This document shows, one piece after another, positions 51,881-63,039 of a DNA stretch of 64,000 nt. Under the pieces are notes generated by a model. The model saw only the letters and a program-made list of their open reading frames with translations, was not told the origin of the DNA and did not search any database. Every line of letters begins with the position of its first letter. The first letter of the stretch is position 1. The stretch is from Congeria kusceri (Eukaryota > Mollusca > Bivalvia > Myida > Dreissenidae). The stretch spans positions 75,295,578 to 75,359,577 of the forward strand of contig CM051029.1 in NCBI GenBank assembly GCA_027627225.1, given 5' to 3'. A program made the position numbers and the translations under genes.

Positions 51881-52900
51881 TTACTTTTAATCTGTCATAT
51901 CTGGTTTAATCTTCTTGGCAACACATATCCATCAAATGTTATCGCTCGGACACATTCACCTGACACTCACGAACTCTATTAGCATAATTACACTCTTGAT
52001 TTACTTATTATATTTATACTCGTTTTTGTTCGAGCACGTGTTGCACGTGTTTATCGATGCCATTTTTTTAATCACACAGCATTTTTCGGTGGACTACTCT
52101 TACATCGATTTAATTAGTTTCCGTTATGGAAACATATTCACCGTAACGGATTTCGTAATATATTCCTGCATAAAGATTAGTGTCAGGTTAATGTGCCCGT
52201 GCTATATCGTAATAAAAGTGGCTGTGACTAAATCTGTTAACAATTTGATTGATATAAAACTGTTAATACACGGTCGTGTACTTGGAAAGGCCAACTTCAA
52301 ACATAAATGATATAACCACAAAGAAAACAGATTCTTTTAATCGACTATGTATACTTGATTAATTGTTAAAACTTACATTTTTGCTAGATGTCAATGTTTA
52401 AACTACTACAAATTCTAGCACCTATATGCCATCTAAAATTTTGAAATTCTTGTATGAAATCTACCGTTACTTTTAATGTTTCTGAATTCTACAGAATTTA
52501 TGTGACATCAAAACAATACTTTGCTATAATACTGAACAACAAGTTGCAAATATGACACTCTTTGGTTACCTAAACATACATCTAGTCCCCTTTTAGAATA
52601 GAATATTTGAGAATGGTTAGGTTTAATGTAAACATTACGCAAAATTGAAAATGGCAAATGTTCAGACTATCTTCAATGCATTTTTGAAGAGCTAAGATAA
52701 TATTAATAGTTTTTCTTCAAACATAGTATCTTACAAATATTATACAAAAGAGCATGTTTATATCATTTTGCAGTCACCTGAATATAATTTACTATAAAAA
52801 TCATTATTGCATGTGTAATAAAACAATAACATAAAGCAATTTTGTGTTAACGTGCTTGTGTTAAAATAAGCTTGTTCACTCAACACAATACTTATGTTTA
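51881..52900. other. Duplicated flank shared by T1 and T2, no gene supported
   Basis: Matches 59,661-60,015 and 60,479-61,130 in T2. A 131-codon plus-strand frame in T1 (51,915-52,310) is broken by single-base indels in T2, so it is not called. The rest is A+T-rich. Confidence 0.5.
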
Positions 52901-52909
52901 ATTGTTTTA

Positions 52910-53161
52910 CTACACAAACGTTAAAGTATATATTGTAAAGTATCTAAAAATATGTACAATATACAAAACAAATCGATATTCTCTTCCAATCCAATAAAAG
53001 TAAAAATTAGGTTTAAAATGTATAACATTAATTTTAATCACAGACAATGATTCACGAGACTTCTTTCTCGTGTAAATACAGTAAGATCTATAACATTCAG
53101 ACAAGCCCACAGTTGCAGGGTAGAAATTGTCACAATCAATAAGGCAACACTGGTGTACCAA
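52910..53161 (-). CDS. Open frame kept at equal length in T1 and T2 (T1 copy), cysteine-rich start
   Basis: Both copies (T2: 61,139-61,390) keep the same 83-codon stretch to the same stop, with 11 residue differences. The N-terminal third is cysteine-rich (CCLIDC, then LSECYRSYC) and a VCLGLV stretch precedes it in frame. The rest is hydrophobic and aromatic. There is no ATG at the start and an in-frame stop lies a few codons upstream. It lies just 3' of the minus-strand exon candidate at 53,351-53,437 and may simply be its 3' untranslated region. No family assigned. Confidence 0.2.
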   Translation of the reverse strand: MVHQCCLIDCDNFYPATVGLSECYRSYCIYTRKKSRESLSVIKINVIHFKPNFYFYWIGREYRFVLYIVHIFRYFTIYTLTFV

Positions 53162-53350
53162 CCCGAGACAAACTTGATTTCACACAAATGTCATTAAATT
53201 AACATATGTATAGAGAGTAATAAAAACAAAACTAAGTGAACATTGCAGAAAATTCTACGCAATGGAGACATCACACTATTTATAGGAATTCAGCAGTATT
53301 GTAGAAGATCTGTCCACGTGGAGATGGAAAGGTGTTCATTGTTTTGTTTG

Positions 53351-53437
53351 TTAATTGCCTTGAAGGTCAAAGGTTGTCTCCTCCTCAGGGATGGTGCTGG
53401 TGGTGCGATGTTGCCTGTGGTTGTAAACCCTAGTTCT
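53351..53437 (-). CDS. Candidate alternative 3'-terminal exon X, T1 copy
   Basis: On the minus strand, TTCTAAAT (branch-like) and GCTTTGCCAG (acceptor, ending 53,438) are followed in phase 0 by 28 codons starting RTRVYNHR, with TTSTIPEEETTFDLQG, then N and TAA at 53,353-53,351. Over the 51 bases coding RTTSTIPEEETTFDLQG the T2 copy is identical, while the edges differ. Two other frames are also open here, including a 76-codon plus-strand one, so frame choice rests on splice signals and on where differences fall. It shares strand and phase with the Y and Z candidates. Family unknown; the acidic polar tail fits a cytosolic C-terminus. Confidence 0.4.
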   Translation of the reverse strand, partial: RTRVYNHRQHRTTSTIPEEETTFDLQGN

Positions 53438-53597
53438 CTGGCAAAGCATTTAGAAGAAATTGTGTATTCCTGACATGCACGAAACATTTTCTAAATTATT
53501 GATATTTGTAATGACATAATTGAAACAATGTTTAAAATTTAAACAAATTCACATTTTAAAGATCCATTCCTAACATTGCAAAATGTATGTACATATT

Positions 53598-54550
53598 ATC
53601 CTTGACTTGCTTAAGTTCGTTAATGTCAGACATTGTCAAATAATAAATTAACAAAAACATCAAAAGATAAAAGAAAAAACACTTACTGATATACTGATGT
53701 TTATAATATACTAAAGTATGTATAGATCCAAGAAAATTTCAAACAAATGGCTGAGCAACAGCAAAAACCCAAATGCTACGTCATTTTTGTTACGACAATT
53801 CTAGCATAATGCAAGTTCGTGGATATTACGTCATCTCCAAATACAGCGCATGCGTGTTAAGATGACCCAGTTTACATAATATGGGATAATATGGGATTTT
53901 GGTTGGCTATCTCCCAGTAGTAACAGATTAAATATGAATTTTTCAATGAATTCTAATTCTACAATGTTTATTGCTAAGACTCTGGGACAAAGAGTTTCAC
54001 ACTGTGGTATACATGTTTATGCTTGTTTTTACACATTTAAAGACATTTTTCAAAACTTGAGGATAATGTAGACACTATTTCTGCTTGACCTGGTGGAAAG
54101 GGGGGGGGGGTCATCTCCAAATCCAAAGTTTTATTTTACTTAAGGGTACGAGTACGAGTCAACATTCATTAAAATATTCTTGGTCTTAAAATATCTCCGT
54201 GAAAAAAGGAAAACGAGGCTGTCAAACGACAAGTCAACAATGCAGACCGCCCAAATTGTGTAGTTTTATATGTAATATTTTACGAAATATGGAATATCAC
54301 ATTGTTTGATTAATAGGGTATTACAAATTTTGGGTATTTGACACACCTATATTTTTATTCAGATTGCATACTTTTTTTTATGAGTATTATATAACTTCAT
54401 GTATTTACACCATTAGGTCAAGGTAACATCCGAGGATTTAAATGGAAGTTTCGCATGTTATGTATGTTGTTTTTTTTGGTTACGTAACAGAATATATGAA
54501 ATCCACGAAGTTGCATTATCCACAAACTTTGACCATGCGACGATAATGCT
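53598..54550. other. About 0.95 kb present in T1, absent in T2
   Basis: T2 joins the equivalents of 53,597 and 54,551 at about 61,830 (GTACATATTAATGCTTTTG). The T1 segment contains a G10 run (about 54,103-54,112) and no recognised gene. Whether it is an insertion in T1 or a deletion in T2 is not resolved. Confidence 0.7.
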
Positions 54551-54732
54551 ATTAGTGCTTTTGTATCATGTTGTGCCACAAACATTGCACGATTAAAGCC
54601 ACGTGCTTTGGTGATTGATCCCCAAATGTACAGAAAATCCCGTTTTGATTTTTATGAAACTAGATTGTTCGTTATCCCAATAAAATGCGGCATGATGGTG
54701 AACCTAGTGAGGCATTTATTCCAGTTAATTTT

Positions 54733-55060
54733 CAACCTGAAATAGTTTTAATATACCAGTAGCTAATCGCCCTAGTTGGTCACATGACTGGTAGGTACAT
54801 GTAATAGATAAGTGCGTTTGCCAATGAAGGATAGTGAAGCCGTAAATTCCGGGACACAGTGGTGGTCACCTTCGCTTTGGAAACTGAGTGTCATTACTAT
54901 CATTTTGCCGCCCCAATGCATTTGCGGGAAATTAACTCAAATATTTTATATATAAAAAAAACATGTATTTGATATTGGACAATTCCGTTGTTGCACAAAT
55001 TATTGGGGCCGCCCCTGCCGCCGCAGCCGCGACCTCCACAGGCTCGACATCACCGTCAGG
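54733..55060. other. About 0.33 kb G+C-rich segment splitting exon Y in T1
   Basis: T2 reads continuously from GTTAATTTTC to the Y exon, whereas T1 has about 328 extra bases here. The right end is strikingly G+C-rich (55,008-55,055). Read on the minus strand, continuing the Y frame after its stop, it gives an acidic/alanine-rich stretch (DGDVEPVEVAAAAAGAAP). It could be an insertion, or ancestral sequence deleted in T2. Confidence 0.55.
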
Positions 55061-55078
55061 TATATCCTCTTTATTATC

Positions 55079-55132
55079 TTATGGCTGTTGTTGCTTTTTG
55101 TGGGATTGTTCAGGTGTCTTGGGTTTGGTTTT
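55079..55132 (-). pseudogene. Exon Y, T1 copy, shortened by a stop
   Basis: After the acceptor CTCTTTCAG (55,141-55,133) the frame starts KTKPKTPEQ and ends QQQP at TAA (55,081-55,079). T2 has CCAATAGAT where T1 has CCATAAGAT, so a tiny rearrangement created the stop. Beyond it the T1 frame continues open into the G+C-rich segment at 54,733-55,060. It may be a degenerate copy or a shorter alternative end. Confidence 0.35.
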
Positions 55133-57293
55133 CTGAAAGAGACATGCAGACTAATATCATGCAAAGCTGACTGTGATGTATCACCTATAGCAGCATCCTA
55201 GTTCTATTGTGCATTCATACTACCCTGTATACCGTAAGCGACCTCATCTTATGCACGCAGCAACTCCTGATATAACACATTAAATTATAACAGTTTATTA
55301 CTTGATTTTATTTTGTATCTGTTGAACCTGCATTTGTATAATAAAGCTGTCTTGGTTCAAGAAATCGTGGATTAAAACTATTAGTTTTATTAATATACAC
55401 ACGTGCATTTGTTTCGCATACATAATTACAGTAATTCATTAACACTCTAAGAAACAAGGGCAGTATAATACAAAAAGTTATCGCACAACACCAGAAAGAT
55501 TGCTAAGAAACGTTTTGCCTGCAAAGAAATCTTTGCAATGTTTTAGGGATTCTCGGGTGAGTGCAAGTCCCACATTGGTAATGGCACATAAACAGGTTGT
55601 CCACATCAAAGCAAAAAAATGCCAACAACAGAAGCACTCGCCTTCAAACAGTATAAAACCACCAACTTAATACTGTATATTTTTATCTAAATACAATAGC
55701 AGAATATCGTGAATCGAATGGCCAGACTACTTAAATTTGCGTACATTTTATGCACACACCAATGTATAAATCTTCGGAACGAGTATTAGTATGATCAATA
55801 TTTAAGAAATTACAAACAGGAATAACAAAGTAACAAAAAAGTATAATTTACCGAATGTTACTAGTTCTACTTATCAACTGGTAGGCAGTTTTAGATTGTT
55901 AACCAGTAAGGATTCAAGCGCAAACAAGTGAATGCCCTAGGATTGAACCCCGTGTTACGAACTGTAGAAAGTAAGTATCCAATTAACACTAAAACTGAAA
56001 CTAATTACAGCAGTAAATATGTTATTAAGCAATAAGTTCCCACATGTGTCCATTTGGTTGTTCTGGTTCTAACAATATTTGTAGCAGATAACGCCAGCAC
56101 GGCAAATGTATATCCAATTAAATGTTCAGTGTTTGAAATCAAAACCTTCATATCACGTTTCTAGGGTTTATGTTTTAATACACTTGCCGTTAATAGTTCA
56201 GTGGTTGTTTACATGATAGTTACGATTTCATCATTTGCATTAGAATTATAACTGTATGTTGAATCATACGTCAAAATAAAAACAGAATAACAATACAACA
56301 TACGAATATAGGAATACTGAAACTCCAGAGACATCATCGGGAGAGAAACCCTTAGCAAAATGTACATTACACACAATTGGAAATTATAATGTTTACTTAA
56401 TACATTGCAATGATGAGTAAAATCGTCATTTCCTAAAATATATATATTCCAACAATAAATCGGTGAGATTTAGTCTTACCAACTGACATTTTGGACACTA
56501 CAGGATGGTCGTTACCAGCACATGACATATAAGCCCATGTAAGACAATCCCCTCTAGAGAGTCAATGATTGCTTGTTGGTAGATCCCCAATTGCAATGCA
56601 GATCCCATTCATGGAATGGTTATGTGATTCTTCGAAGACAATTGTGCAATACTAGCAGCGATGCACATGAAATATTTATAAACATGCTATTGCAAGAGAT
56701 AATTGGTTATAATGCGCTCTCATATGATGTTGTATCACTATTAATACGAATCTATAGAGCTCAGAATATACAACATATTATGAGTGCGTCAAAAGAACTA
56801 TTAATGTATCATTTATAATGGTATGTGAACCTGCTATTCTGTTAAATTAAGACATTTAGACAGTTTTAAGGCAGACGTAGAGTGCAGGTTGTTTTTTTAA
56901 TAAATGGCAGCGGTTTTACGATTGAATCATACATTGCGAACATTGTTCCAAAGTACTCATGCTCATAAGATTTACATGTTCCAGCATATTGTATATTGTA
57001 TGATATTTAAATGCACTTGGGCAACAACGTCTGATTCTGTGACTTCAATTTAAAATGATCAATGCATGTTGCGAAGCTGCTACTTAAATGACTGTCAAAA
57101 ATATCCGTAAAAGGTTAGGCAAATTGATATGCACCGTACGTTAAGTCGTGGGCGCAAGATGCATTTTGATGTAATTTTCAGTATAAGTGGCGTCGTTATA
57201 ATTTTAGACTGTAGCTTTCCTTCACCAATTTGTGATGTTGCTCTGGTTTGTGTTGTGATATATGGCTTTTGCTTGAGCCTTTACTGAGCTCTA

Positions 57294-57496
57294 CCATGCA
57301 ACATCAGTGTTCTACCGCGCACCAACAGCAGTGCTCTATCGCACAACAACAGCAGCGCTCTACCGCGCAACAACAGTGCAGTATCGCGCAACAACAACGG
57401 TGCTCTACCGCGCAACAACAACAGTTCATTACCGTGCAACACGACAGTGCATTACCGGACAACAACGACAGTGCTCTACCGCGCAGCAAAATTAGT
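57294..57496. repeat. 24 bp VNTR, about 8 copies (T2)
   Basis: Same unit as at 49,651-50,048, half the length and with more interruptions (CAACACGACAGTG, GGACAACAACG). Frames through it are shorter and broken, showing the long T1 frames are not conserved. Confidence 0.95.
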
Positions 57497-58624
57497 GCAA
57501 CAGCCTGTTTAAACATGCTGAGCAGTTGGTTTAGGTTGAACCTTTGTTCGTTTGATTTATTGCTTTTGGGGAGATTACCAAGAGAGAACTAAGTAGAAAT
57601 GTTTAAGGTAGCAACCCTGTCAGGCTTCTTTAGGGTGGTGTAGCTTTCGATGAAATGGTTTTGAATTGTGAAGAGCGGTGCTGATTTCATTTTGGAAAGA
57701 CAGAACAATTATTAATTTTATATTGTACATATTTATGATCGTAGTGTAGAAATAAAATTTAGAGTTTAATCACTCTTGTGTCAAAATCACGGGCAATCAC
57801 CGCCCATCCACGCAGTTAAAATCGTAACAATTGGTTTCAGAAACCTTTAATATGGGGGCTGATTTATTTTTATATATTTTAGGGTGACTAAAAACAGTGT
57901 CTTCACTTAAAATATATTGTCAAGTCATGAGTTTGCTAAACATGGTAAAATGGCGTTCCCAAATGTAATTTGACATCGTCAGAGGTTTTACTTGCCTTGT
58001 GAGTGTCAAGTGTAGACCCGGAATTTCCGATAAGTTGCCCTATTGTTGTGAGCACCGGAGGAATTCCACACAGTATAATAGACAAATCAACTCTGAAAAC
58101 GGCGTGAATTACATTTCTCAACTTCTTTCAATTCAGGGTACTTTAGATGCCTTAATGAGACTGTTTTCCCTCAGTGTCGACATTAGCTATATAGTCTATA
58201 GTTAGCGAGCGGGGAAATGACGGGTTCAATGTTTGTGTACATGGTGATCATTGTTTGCTAAGATGCAATAAGAACATGTATCAGACCTCAAACAAAATAA
58301 AATTTTCTTCTATTTCCCGTCGGACTTGCAATAATGTATGTACTATGACCCAAGAACGAGACAAACATTATTGATGTGTTTCGTTATAAAACATTGTCAA
58401 TCAAACTCAAAATCTCAACCAGTATTTTTTTAGAAACATGAATCGGTTGACTTAAACATATACCCAGGAGGATCTTTTTGAAGTACAATAAAGATATAAT
58501 TGCTGCAAACAATCCAACAGTGAAACATGTATGGGAATCTTTAGAGATGGGTAATAAAATGTCCAAAACATTTGATATCATGTTTCTGCAATGTTTTTTG
58601 TTTCAAAGTAGATCTTCAAAAAAT

Positions 58625-59650
58625 ATTTTTTAATCGTAATATGTATCTAAAATATTTTACATAAACTGGTTTTGTGTTAAGTAGATTCTAGTACTATTTC
58701 AAACAATAACATTAAATAATATATCACGTCCTGGTATCCAAACAATTCTTCAATCGAGGGTGTCTCAGGATGGAAAACGCATACGATTATATTTCAAGAT
58801 CGTATGCTAGTCTGGATCTTGTGCTAGTCTGTAGAAAGAATAGGAATGGAGGTTAACACTTTTAAGGGCCCTTAAATACGAGCTTTTGTATCTTCCATCC
58901 AAATTAACTCGTTATCTGGTTCGGGTTTCAGATAGTGTTATAAATAACTGAACAAAATCACAAAAATAACTGAAATTTCACAAATGTCATTTGTATAATG
59001 CTGTATTTCGAGTCCATTTTGTGTTTATATAACATGTCTAGGCAATTTGTCAAAAGCCTAAACGGAAAGACATTCAGTTGTTAATAAAGATGTATCTACT
59101 GCTGATAAAGTTCGAGATTCATTATCTTCTATATTTTATAATTATATTAACAATGTATTTTATGAAACGCCAACCCAACAAATCTTCCAAAATTAGTGCT
59201 ATGTAAGGGAGGCCATTTGTGCAATGCCGCTATGATGACACGACATCGGTTATCTTTTCATACTGCAACAAACAGTAAACTTATGAAGTTTAATAGAAAA
59301 CAGTGTTACACGATACAGCAACGGTAGTCACACAATATAGTCAGAAAACATGAGTAAAGTTGTAGCATCACAGATATGAGTTCAGATCGTTTGAGAAAAT
59401 GTCCAATTTGTTAAATATAAATACATCATTCGTTGCATACAAATCATTTACATACAGATTCATAAAATATCCATTCAGTAAAAGAAACATTCATAAATAG
59501 AAAGTATATATATACATACAGAGTTTTCCCAAAAAAACATACTGCACTCATTGACACACATGCTAAAATTCTGAAAGAATATCTGAACAAAAAATATACA
59601 AGATTACACCGTTTACTGCTATTATCATAAATACACAGTAACAACATGTT
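58625..59650. other. T2-specific stretch replacing the LINE site
   Basis: About 1 kb between the T1/T2 match points 51,215/58,620 and 51,870/59,652. Part of it (58,720-58,900) is less A+T-rich. No coding frame or repeat is recognised. Confidence 0.4.
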
Positions 59651-60019
59651 TACTAGTAGTGATTACTTTTTAATCTGTCATATCTGGTTTAATCTTCTTG
59701 GCAACACATATCCATCAAATGTTATCGCTCGGACACATTCACCTGACATTCACGAACTCTATTAGCGTAATTACACGCCTGATTTATTTCTTCTGTTTAT
59801 ATCGTTTTTGTTCGTGCACGTGTTTCACGTGTTTATCGATACCATTTTTTATCACATAGCATTATCGGTAGATTACTCTTACATCGATTTAATTAGATTC
59901 CGTTATGGAAACATATTCACCGTAACGGATTTGTAATATATTTCTGCATAAAGGTTAGTGTCAGGTTAATGTGTCCAAGCTATATCGTAATAAAAGTGGC
60001 TGTGACTCAATCTGTTTAA

Positions 60020-60478
60020 GACAAATGTCATTCTATGGTTAAAAACACTGTGTTGATTTTCTCATGTTTCATGCTTTCCACGAATAACTGTACTTCTAAC
60101 GGTAATATTAACTCTCATCAAATGGACAAGTCCTTTTAAGGGCCGTCAACGAAACATGATGAACATTATAAGAAGTTTACAATATATAATAAATTCAACA
60201 ATTTACGAACTAAAAATCACTTTGTAAGTTTTTGTCAACCAGTGAGTACATTTGCATGGAAAACCACGCCAATTTGTTAATAATTTACCTTTTTTTTTCT
60301 CTCCATTTGCTGTAGCAATCTTTTTGTTCAATTTTGGATACTGGTATAGATTTATGAGACGACCCTCAAACTTGAAACACTTCACTGACCACAATAACGG
60401 GATTTCTCCGTGCAAAAATCATGCGTGGGATTAAAATTCCTTTGACGGGAAACTAGGACACCGAATGTCTTTAACACT
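60020..60478. mobile_element. Insertion of about 0.46 kb in T2
   Basis: T1 reads from TGACTAAATCTG straight to ATAAAACTGTTAATA (52,230-52,265), while T2 has about 459 extra bases starting near TTTAAGACAAATGTC and ending near GAATGTCTTTAAC, weak inverted ends around AAGACA. A minus-strand open stretch (60,415-60,203; SVKCFKFEGRLINLYQYPKL) ends near a donor-like AAG|GTAAAT. The type of element is undetermined. Confidence 0.45.
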
Positions 60479-61138
60479 TTGACTGATATAAAGACTGTTA
60501 ATAGACTGTACTTGGAAAGGCCAAATTTCAAACATAAATGACATAACTACAAAGAACACCAATGTTTTAAATTGACTATGCATACTTGATTACTTGTTAA
60601 AACTTACATTTTTGCTAGATGTCAATGTTTAAACTACTACAAATACTAGCACCTATATGCCATCTAAAATTCTACAATTCTTGAATGAAATCTACCGTTA
60701 CTTTTAATGTTTCTGAATTCAAAATAATTTATGTGACATCAAAACAATACTTTGCTATAATACTGAACAACAAGTTGCATACATGGCAATCTTTGGTTAC
60801 CTAAACATACATCTAGTACCCTTATAGAATAGAATATTTAAGAATGGTTAGGTCCAATGTGAACATTATGCAAAATTGAAAATGGCAAATTTGCAGACAA
60901 CCTCTGCATTTTTTGAAGAGCTACGATAATGTTAATAGTTTTTACTCAAACATAGTATCTTAAAAATATTATACAAAATAACCTGTTTAGATCATTTTGC
61001 AGTCACCTGAATATAATTTACTATAAAAATCATTATTGCATGTGTAATAAAACAATAACATAAAGCAATTTTGTATTAACATGCTTGTGTAAAAATAAGC
61101 TTGTTCAATCAACACAATACTAATGTTTAATTGTTTTA

Positions 61139-61390
61139 CTACACAAACATTAAAGCATATATTGTAAAGTATCTAAAAATATGTACAATATACAAAACAA
61201 ATTGATATTCTCTTCCAATCCAATAAAAGTAAAAGTTAGGTTTAAAATGTATAACATCAATTTTAATCACAGACAATGATTCAGGAGACTTCCTTCTCAT
61301 GTAAATACAGTAAGATCTATAACATTCAGACAAGCCCACAGTTGCAGGGTAGAAATATTCACAATCAATAGCGCAACACTGGCTTACCAA
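61139..61390 (-). CDS. T2 copy of the cysteine-rich open frame
   Basis: Same length and stop as the T1 copy at 52,910-53,161. All N-terminal cysteines are kept (CCAIDC, LSECYRSYC); changes lie mostly elsewhere. The evidence is limited by how recent the duplication is. Confidence 0.2.
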   Translation of the reverse strand: MVSQCCAIDCEYFYPATVGLSECYRSYCIYMRRKSPESLSVIKIDVIHFKPNFYFYWIGREYQFVLYIVHIFRYFTIYALMFV

Positions 61391-61576
61391 CCCGAGACAA
61401 ACTTGATTTCACACAAATGTCATTAAATTAACAGAAGTATAGATAATAATACAGAAAAATAATAAAAACAAAACTAAGTGAACATTGCAGAAAATTCTAC
61501 TAATGGAGACATCACACTATTTATAGGAATTCAGCAGTGTTGTAGAAGAACTGTCCCCGTGGAGATGGAAAGGTGT

Positions 61577-61678
61577 TCATTGGTCTGTTTGTTGGTAGCC
61601 TTGAAGGTCAAAGGTTGTCTCCTCCTCAGGGATGGTGCTGGTGGTGCGGTGTCGCCTATGGCTGTACACCCTAGGCCT
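61577..61678 (-). CDS. Candidate alternative 3'-terminal exon X, T2 copy
   Basis: Acceptor GCTTTGCCAG ends at 61,679. In phase 0, 33 codons start RPRVYSHR, pass through TTSTIPEEETTFDLQG and end YQQTDQ before TGA at 61,579-61,577, five codons longer than T1 because AATTAA became a TAC codon plus more sequence. The shared 51-base core is unchanged. Relation to the other exon candidates is as described for T1. Confidence 0.4.
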   Translation of the reverse strand, partial: RPRVYSHRRHRTTSTIPEEETTFDLQGYQQTDQ

Positions 61679-62002
61679 CTGGCAAAGCATTTAGAGGGAC
61701 TTTGTATTTGGTTATGCACGAAACATTTCTTACATTATTTATATATATAATTGAAATAATGTTCTGAATTTAACAAAGTCACATTTTAAAGATCCATTCC
61801 TAACAATGCAAAATAAATGTACATATTAATGCTTTTGTATCATGTAGTGACACAATCATAACACTGTTCAAGCCCCATGCTTTGTTGACTGATCATCAAA
61901 TGTTCATATAAAATCCTGTTTTGATTTTTATGAAACTAGATTATTCATTATCCTAAAAGAATGTGGCATGAAGGATGAACCTAGTGAGGCAGATTTGTTC
62001 AG

Positions 62003-62095
62003 TTAATTTTCTGGGATATCCTTTTTATTATCTATTGGCTGTTGTTCCTCTGCTGTTGGTTGGGCCGATTGTTCAGGTGTCTCGGGCTTGGGTTT
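62003..62095 (-). CDS. Candidate alternative 3'-terminal exon Y, T2 copy
   Basis: Minus strand: pyrimidine-rich acceptor GTCTCTTTCAG ending at 62,096. In phase 0, 30 codons start KPKPETPEQ, contain AEEQQP and end KKDIPEN before TAA at 62,005-62,003. The composition (P, E, Q, K) suits a disordered C-terminal tail. The T1 copy is cut by a stop. The next minus-strand candidate upstream is Z at 63,404-63,472; X lies 0.3 kb downstream. If all splice from the same upstream exon they would be mutually exclusive ends. Confidence 0.45.
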   Translation of the reverse strand, partial: KPKPETPEQSAQPTAEEQQPIDNKKDIPEN

Positions 62096-62449
62096 CTGAA
62101 AGAGACATGCAGACTAACATCATGCAAAGCTGACTGTGATGTATCACCTATAGCAGCATCCTAGTTCTATTGTTCATTCATACTTCCCTGTATGCAGTAA
62201 GCGACCTCATCTTACGCAAGCAGCAACTGCTGATATAACACATTAAATTATAACAGCTGATTACTGGATTTATGTTGTATCTGTTTAACATGCATTTGTA
62301 TAAAAAAGCTGTCTTAGTTCAAGAAATCTTGGATTAAAACTAAAAGTTTTATCAATTAAAATGTACACACATGCATTTTTATATTTCACATACATGTAAT
62401 AAACTAATAATTGTTTAACACTCAAAGAATAAGGGCAATATAATGCAAC

Positions 62450-62985
62450 TGTAACCAGTGTACAGTTTATGTGTGTAAGGTGATGTGTGAATGAAGTGTG
62501 ATAGGTTTCCACTGTCCTAATTGGTTATGGGCACATTTTAATGTAATCCCCATACCAAGCTATCAATTAACTAACATATCCATTTTACTAACAAGAAACC
62601 CAGCACATTCTTACGTCTGTCACCAGAGACTTCAGTCATTATATACAATAGTATCCTGCAAAGGAATATTGACCAAGTCATTTTGCCCTTTGTATTTTAT
62701 TTTTGTCTTTATTGTATTTTGTTTTCTTATTTAAAGATTTATGCAGTTAACCTATTTGCTTAATGAATTGTAACGTTTAATGTATTCTATAATTAAGTTA
62801 TGCAATTTATAATATATTTAATGCATATTATATTTAATGCATATTAATTATTGCATGTAATATATTAAATGCATAATTTCTATTCTTCAGGTTAATTTTT
62901 TTATATTTAATATACTGGAATAAATATCAAAACTTTACAACGAGTTGACCTCATTCAACACCCCGTTACATTGGCTACAAATGTA
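62450..62985 (+). mobile_element. Possible LTR with following primer-binding-like site
   Basis: 62,450-62,970 begins TGTAAC and ends GTTACA (inverted termini), contains AATAAA late (about 62,920) and is followed directly by TTGGCTACAAATGTAAG, the position and TGG start expected of a primer-binding site. The T1 equivalent (about 55,465-55,492) lacks it. No internal region or second LTR is seen and no target duplication is obvious, so it would be an LTR plus a few bases of a deleted element. Confidence 0.45.
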
Positions 62986-63039
62986 AGAAAATTAGAAAGA
63001 TTGCTAAGAAACATTTTGCCTGCAAAGAAATCTTTGTAA

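Larger units (their letters stand above)
47542..55546. repeat. Tandem duplication copy T1
   Basis: Matches T2 (55,547-63,036) in order and orientation: GGATTCTCGGG at 47,542 and 55,547, the VNTRs at 49,651 and 57,294, 51,881 with 59,661, 53,290-53,480 with 61,530-61,710, and 55,060-55,180 with 62,025-62,165. Its left half is the tail of unit C; its right half is DNA not found in A or B. Copy-specific segments are 47,931-48,270, 48,745-48,856, the LINE piece, 53,598-54,550 and 54,733-55,060. Confidence 0.9.
55547..63036. repeat. Tandem duplication copy T2
   Basis: Begins at the junction where sequence matching 63,036 (GCAAAGAAATCTTTG, 55,521-55,535) passes within about ten bases into sequence matching 47,542 (GGATTCTCGGG). 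Carries its own segments at 58,625-59,650, 60,020-60,478 and 62,450-62,985, and lacks several T1 expansions. Slightly shorter than T1. Confidence 0.9.

Noticed and set aside
51915..52310. 131-codon hydrophobic plus-strand open frame in T1
   Set aside because: The T2 copy (59,695 onward) has single-base indels that destroy the frame, there is no ATG, and the composition is that of A+T-rich noncoding DNA.
53243..53473. 76-codon plus-strand frame containing LKVKGCLLLRDGAGG, also open in T2
   Set aside because: Between T1 and T2 it has many more residue changes than the minus-strand X frame over the same bases, and it lacks splice or start support. Kept as the main competitor of exon X, not as a feature.
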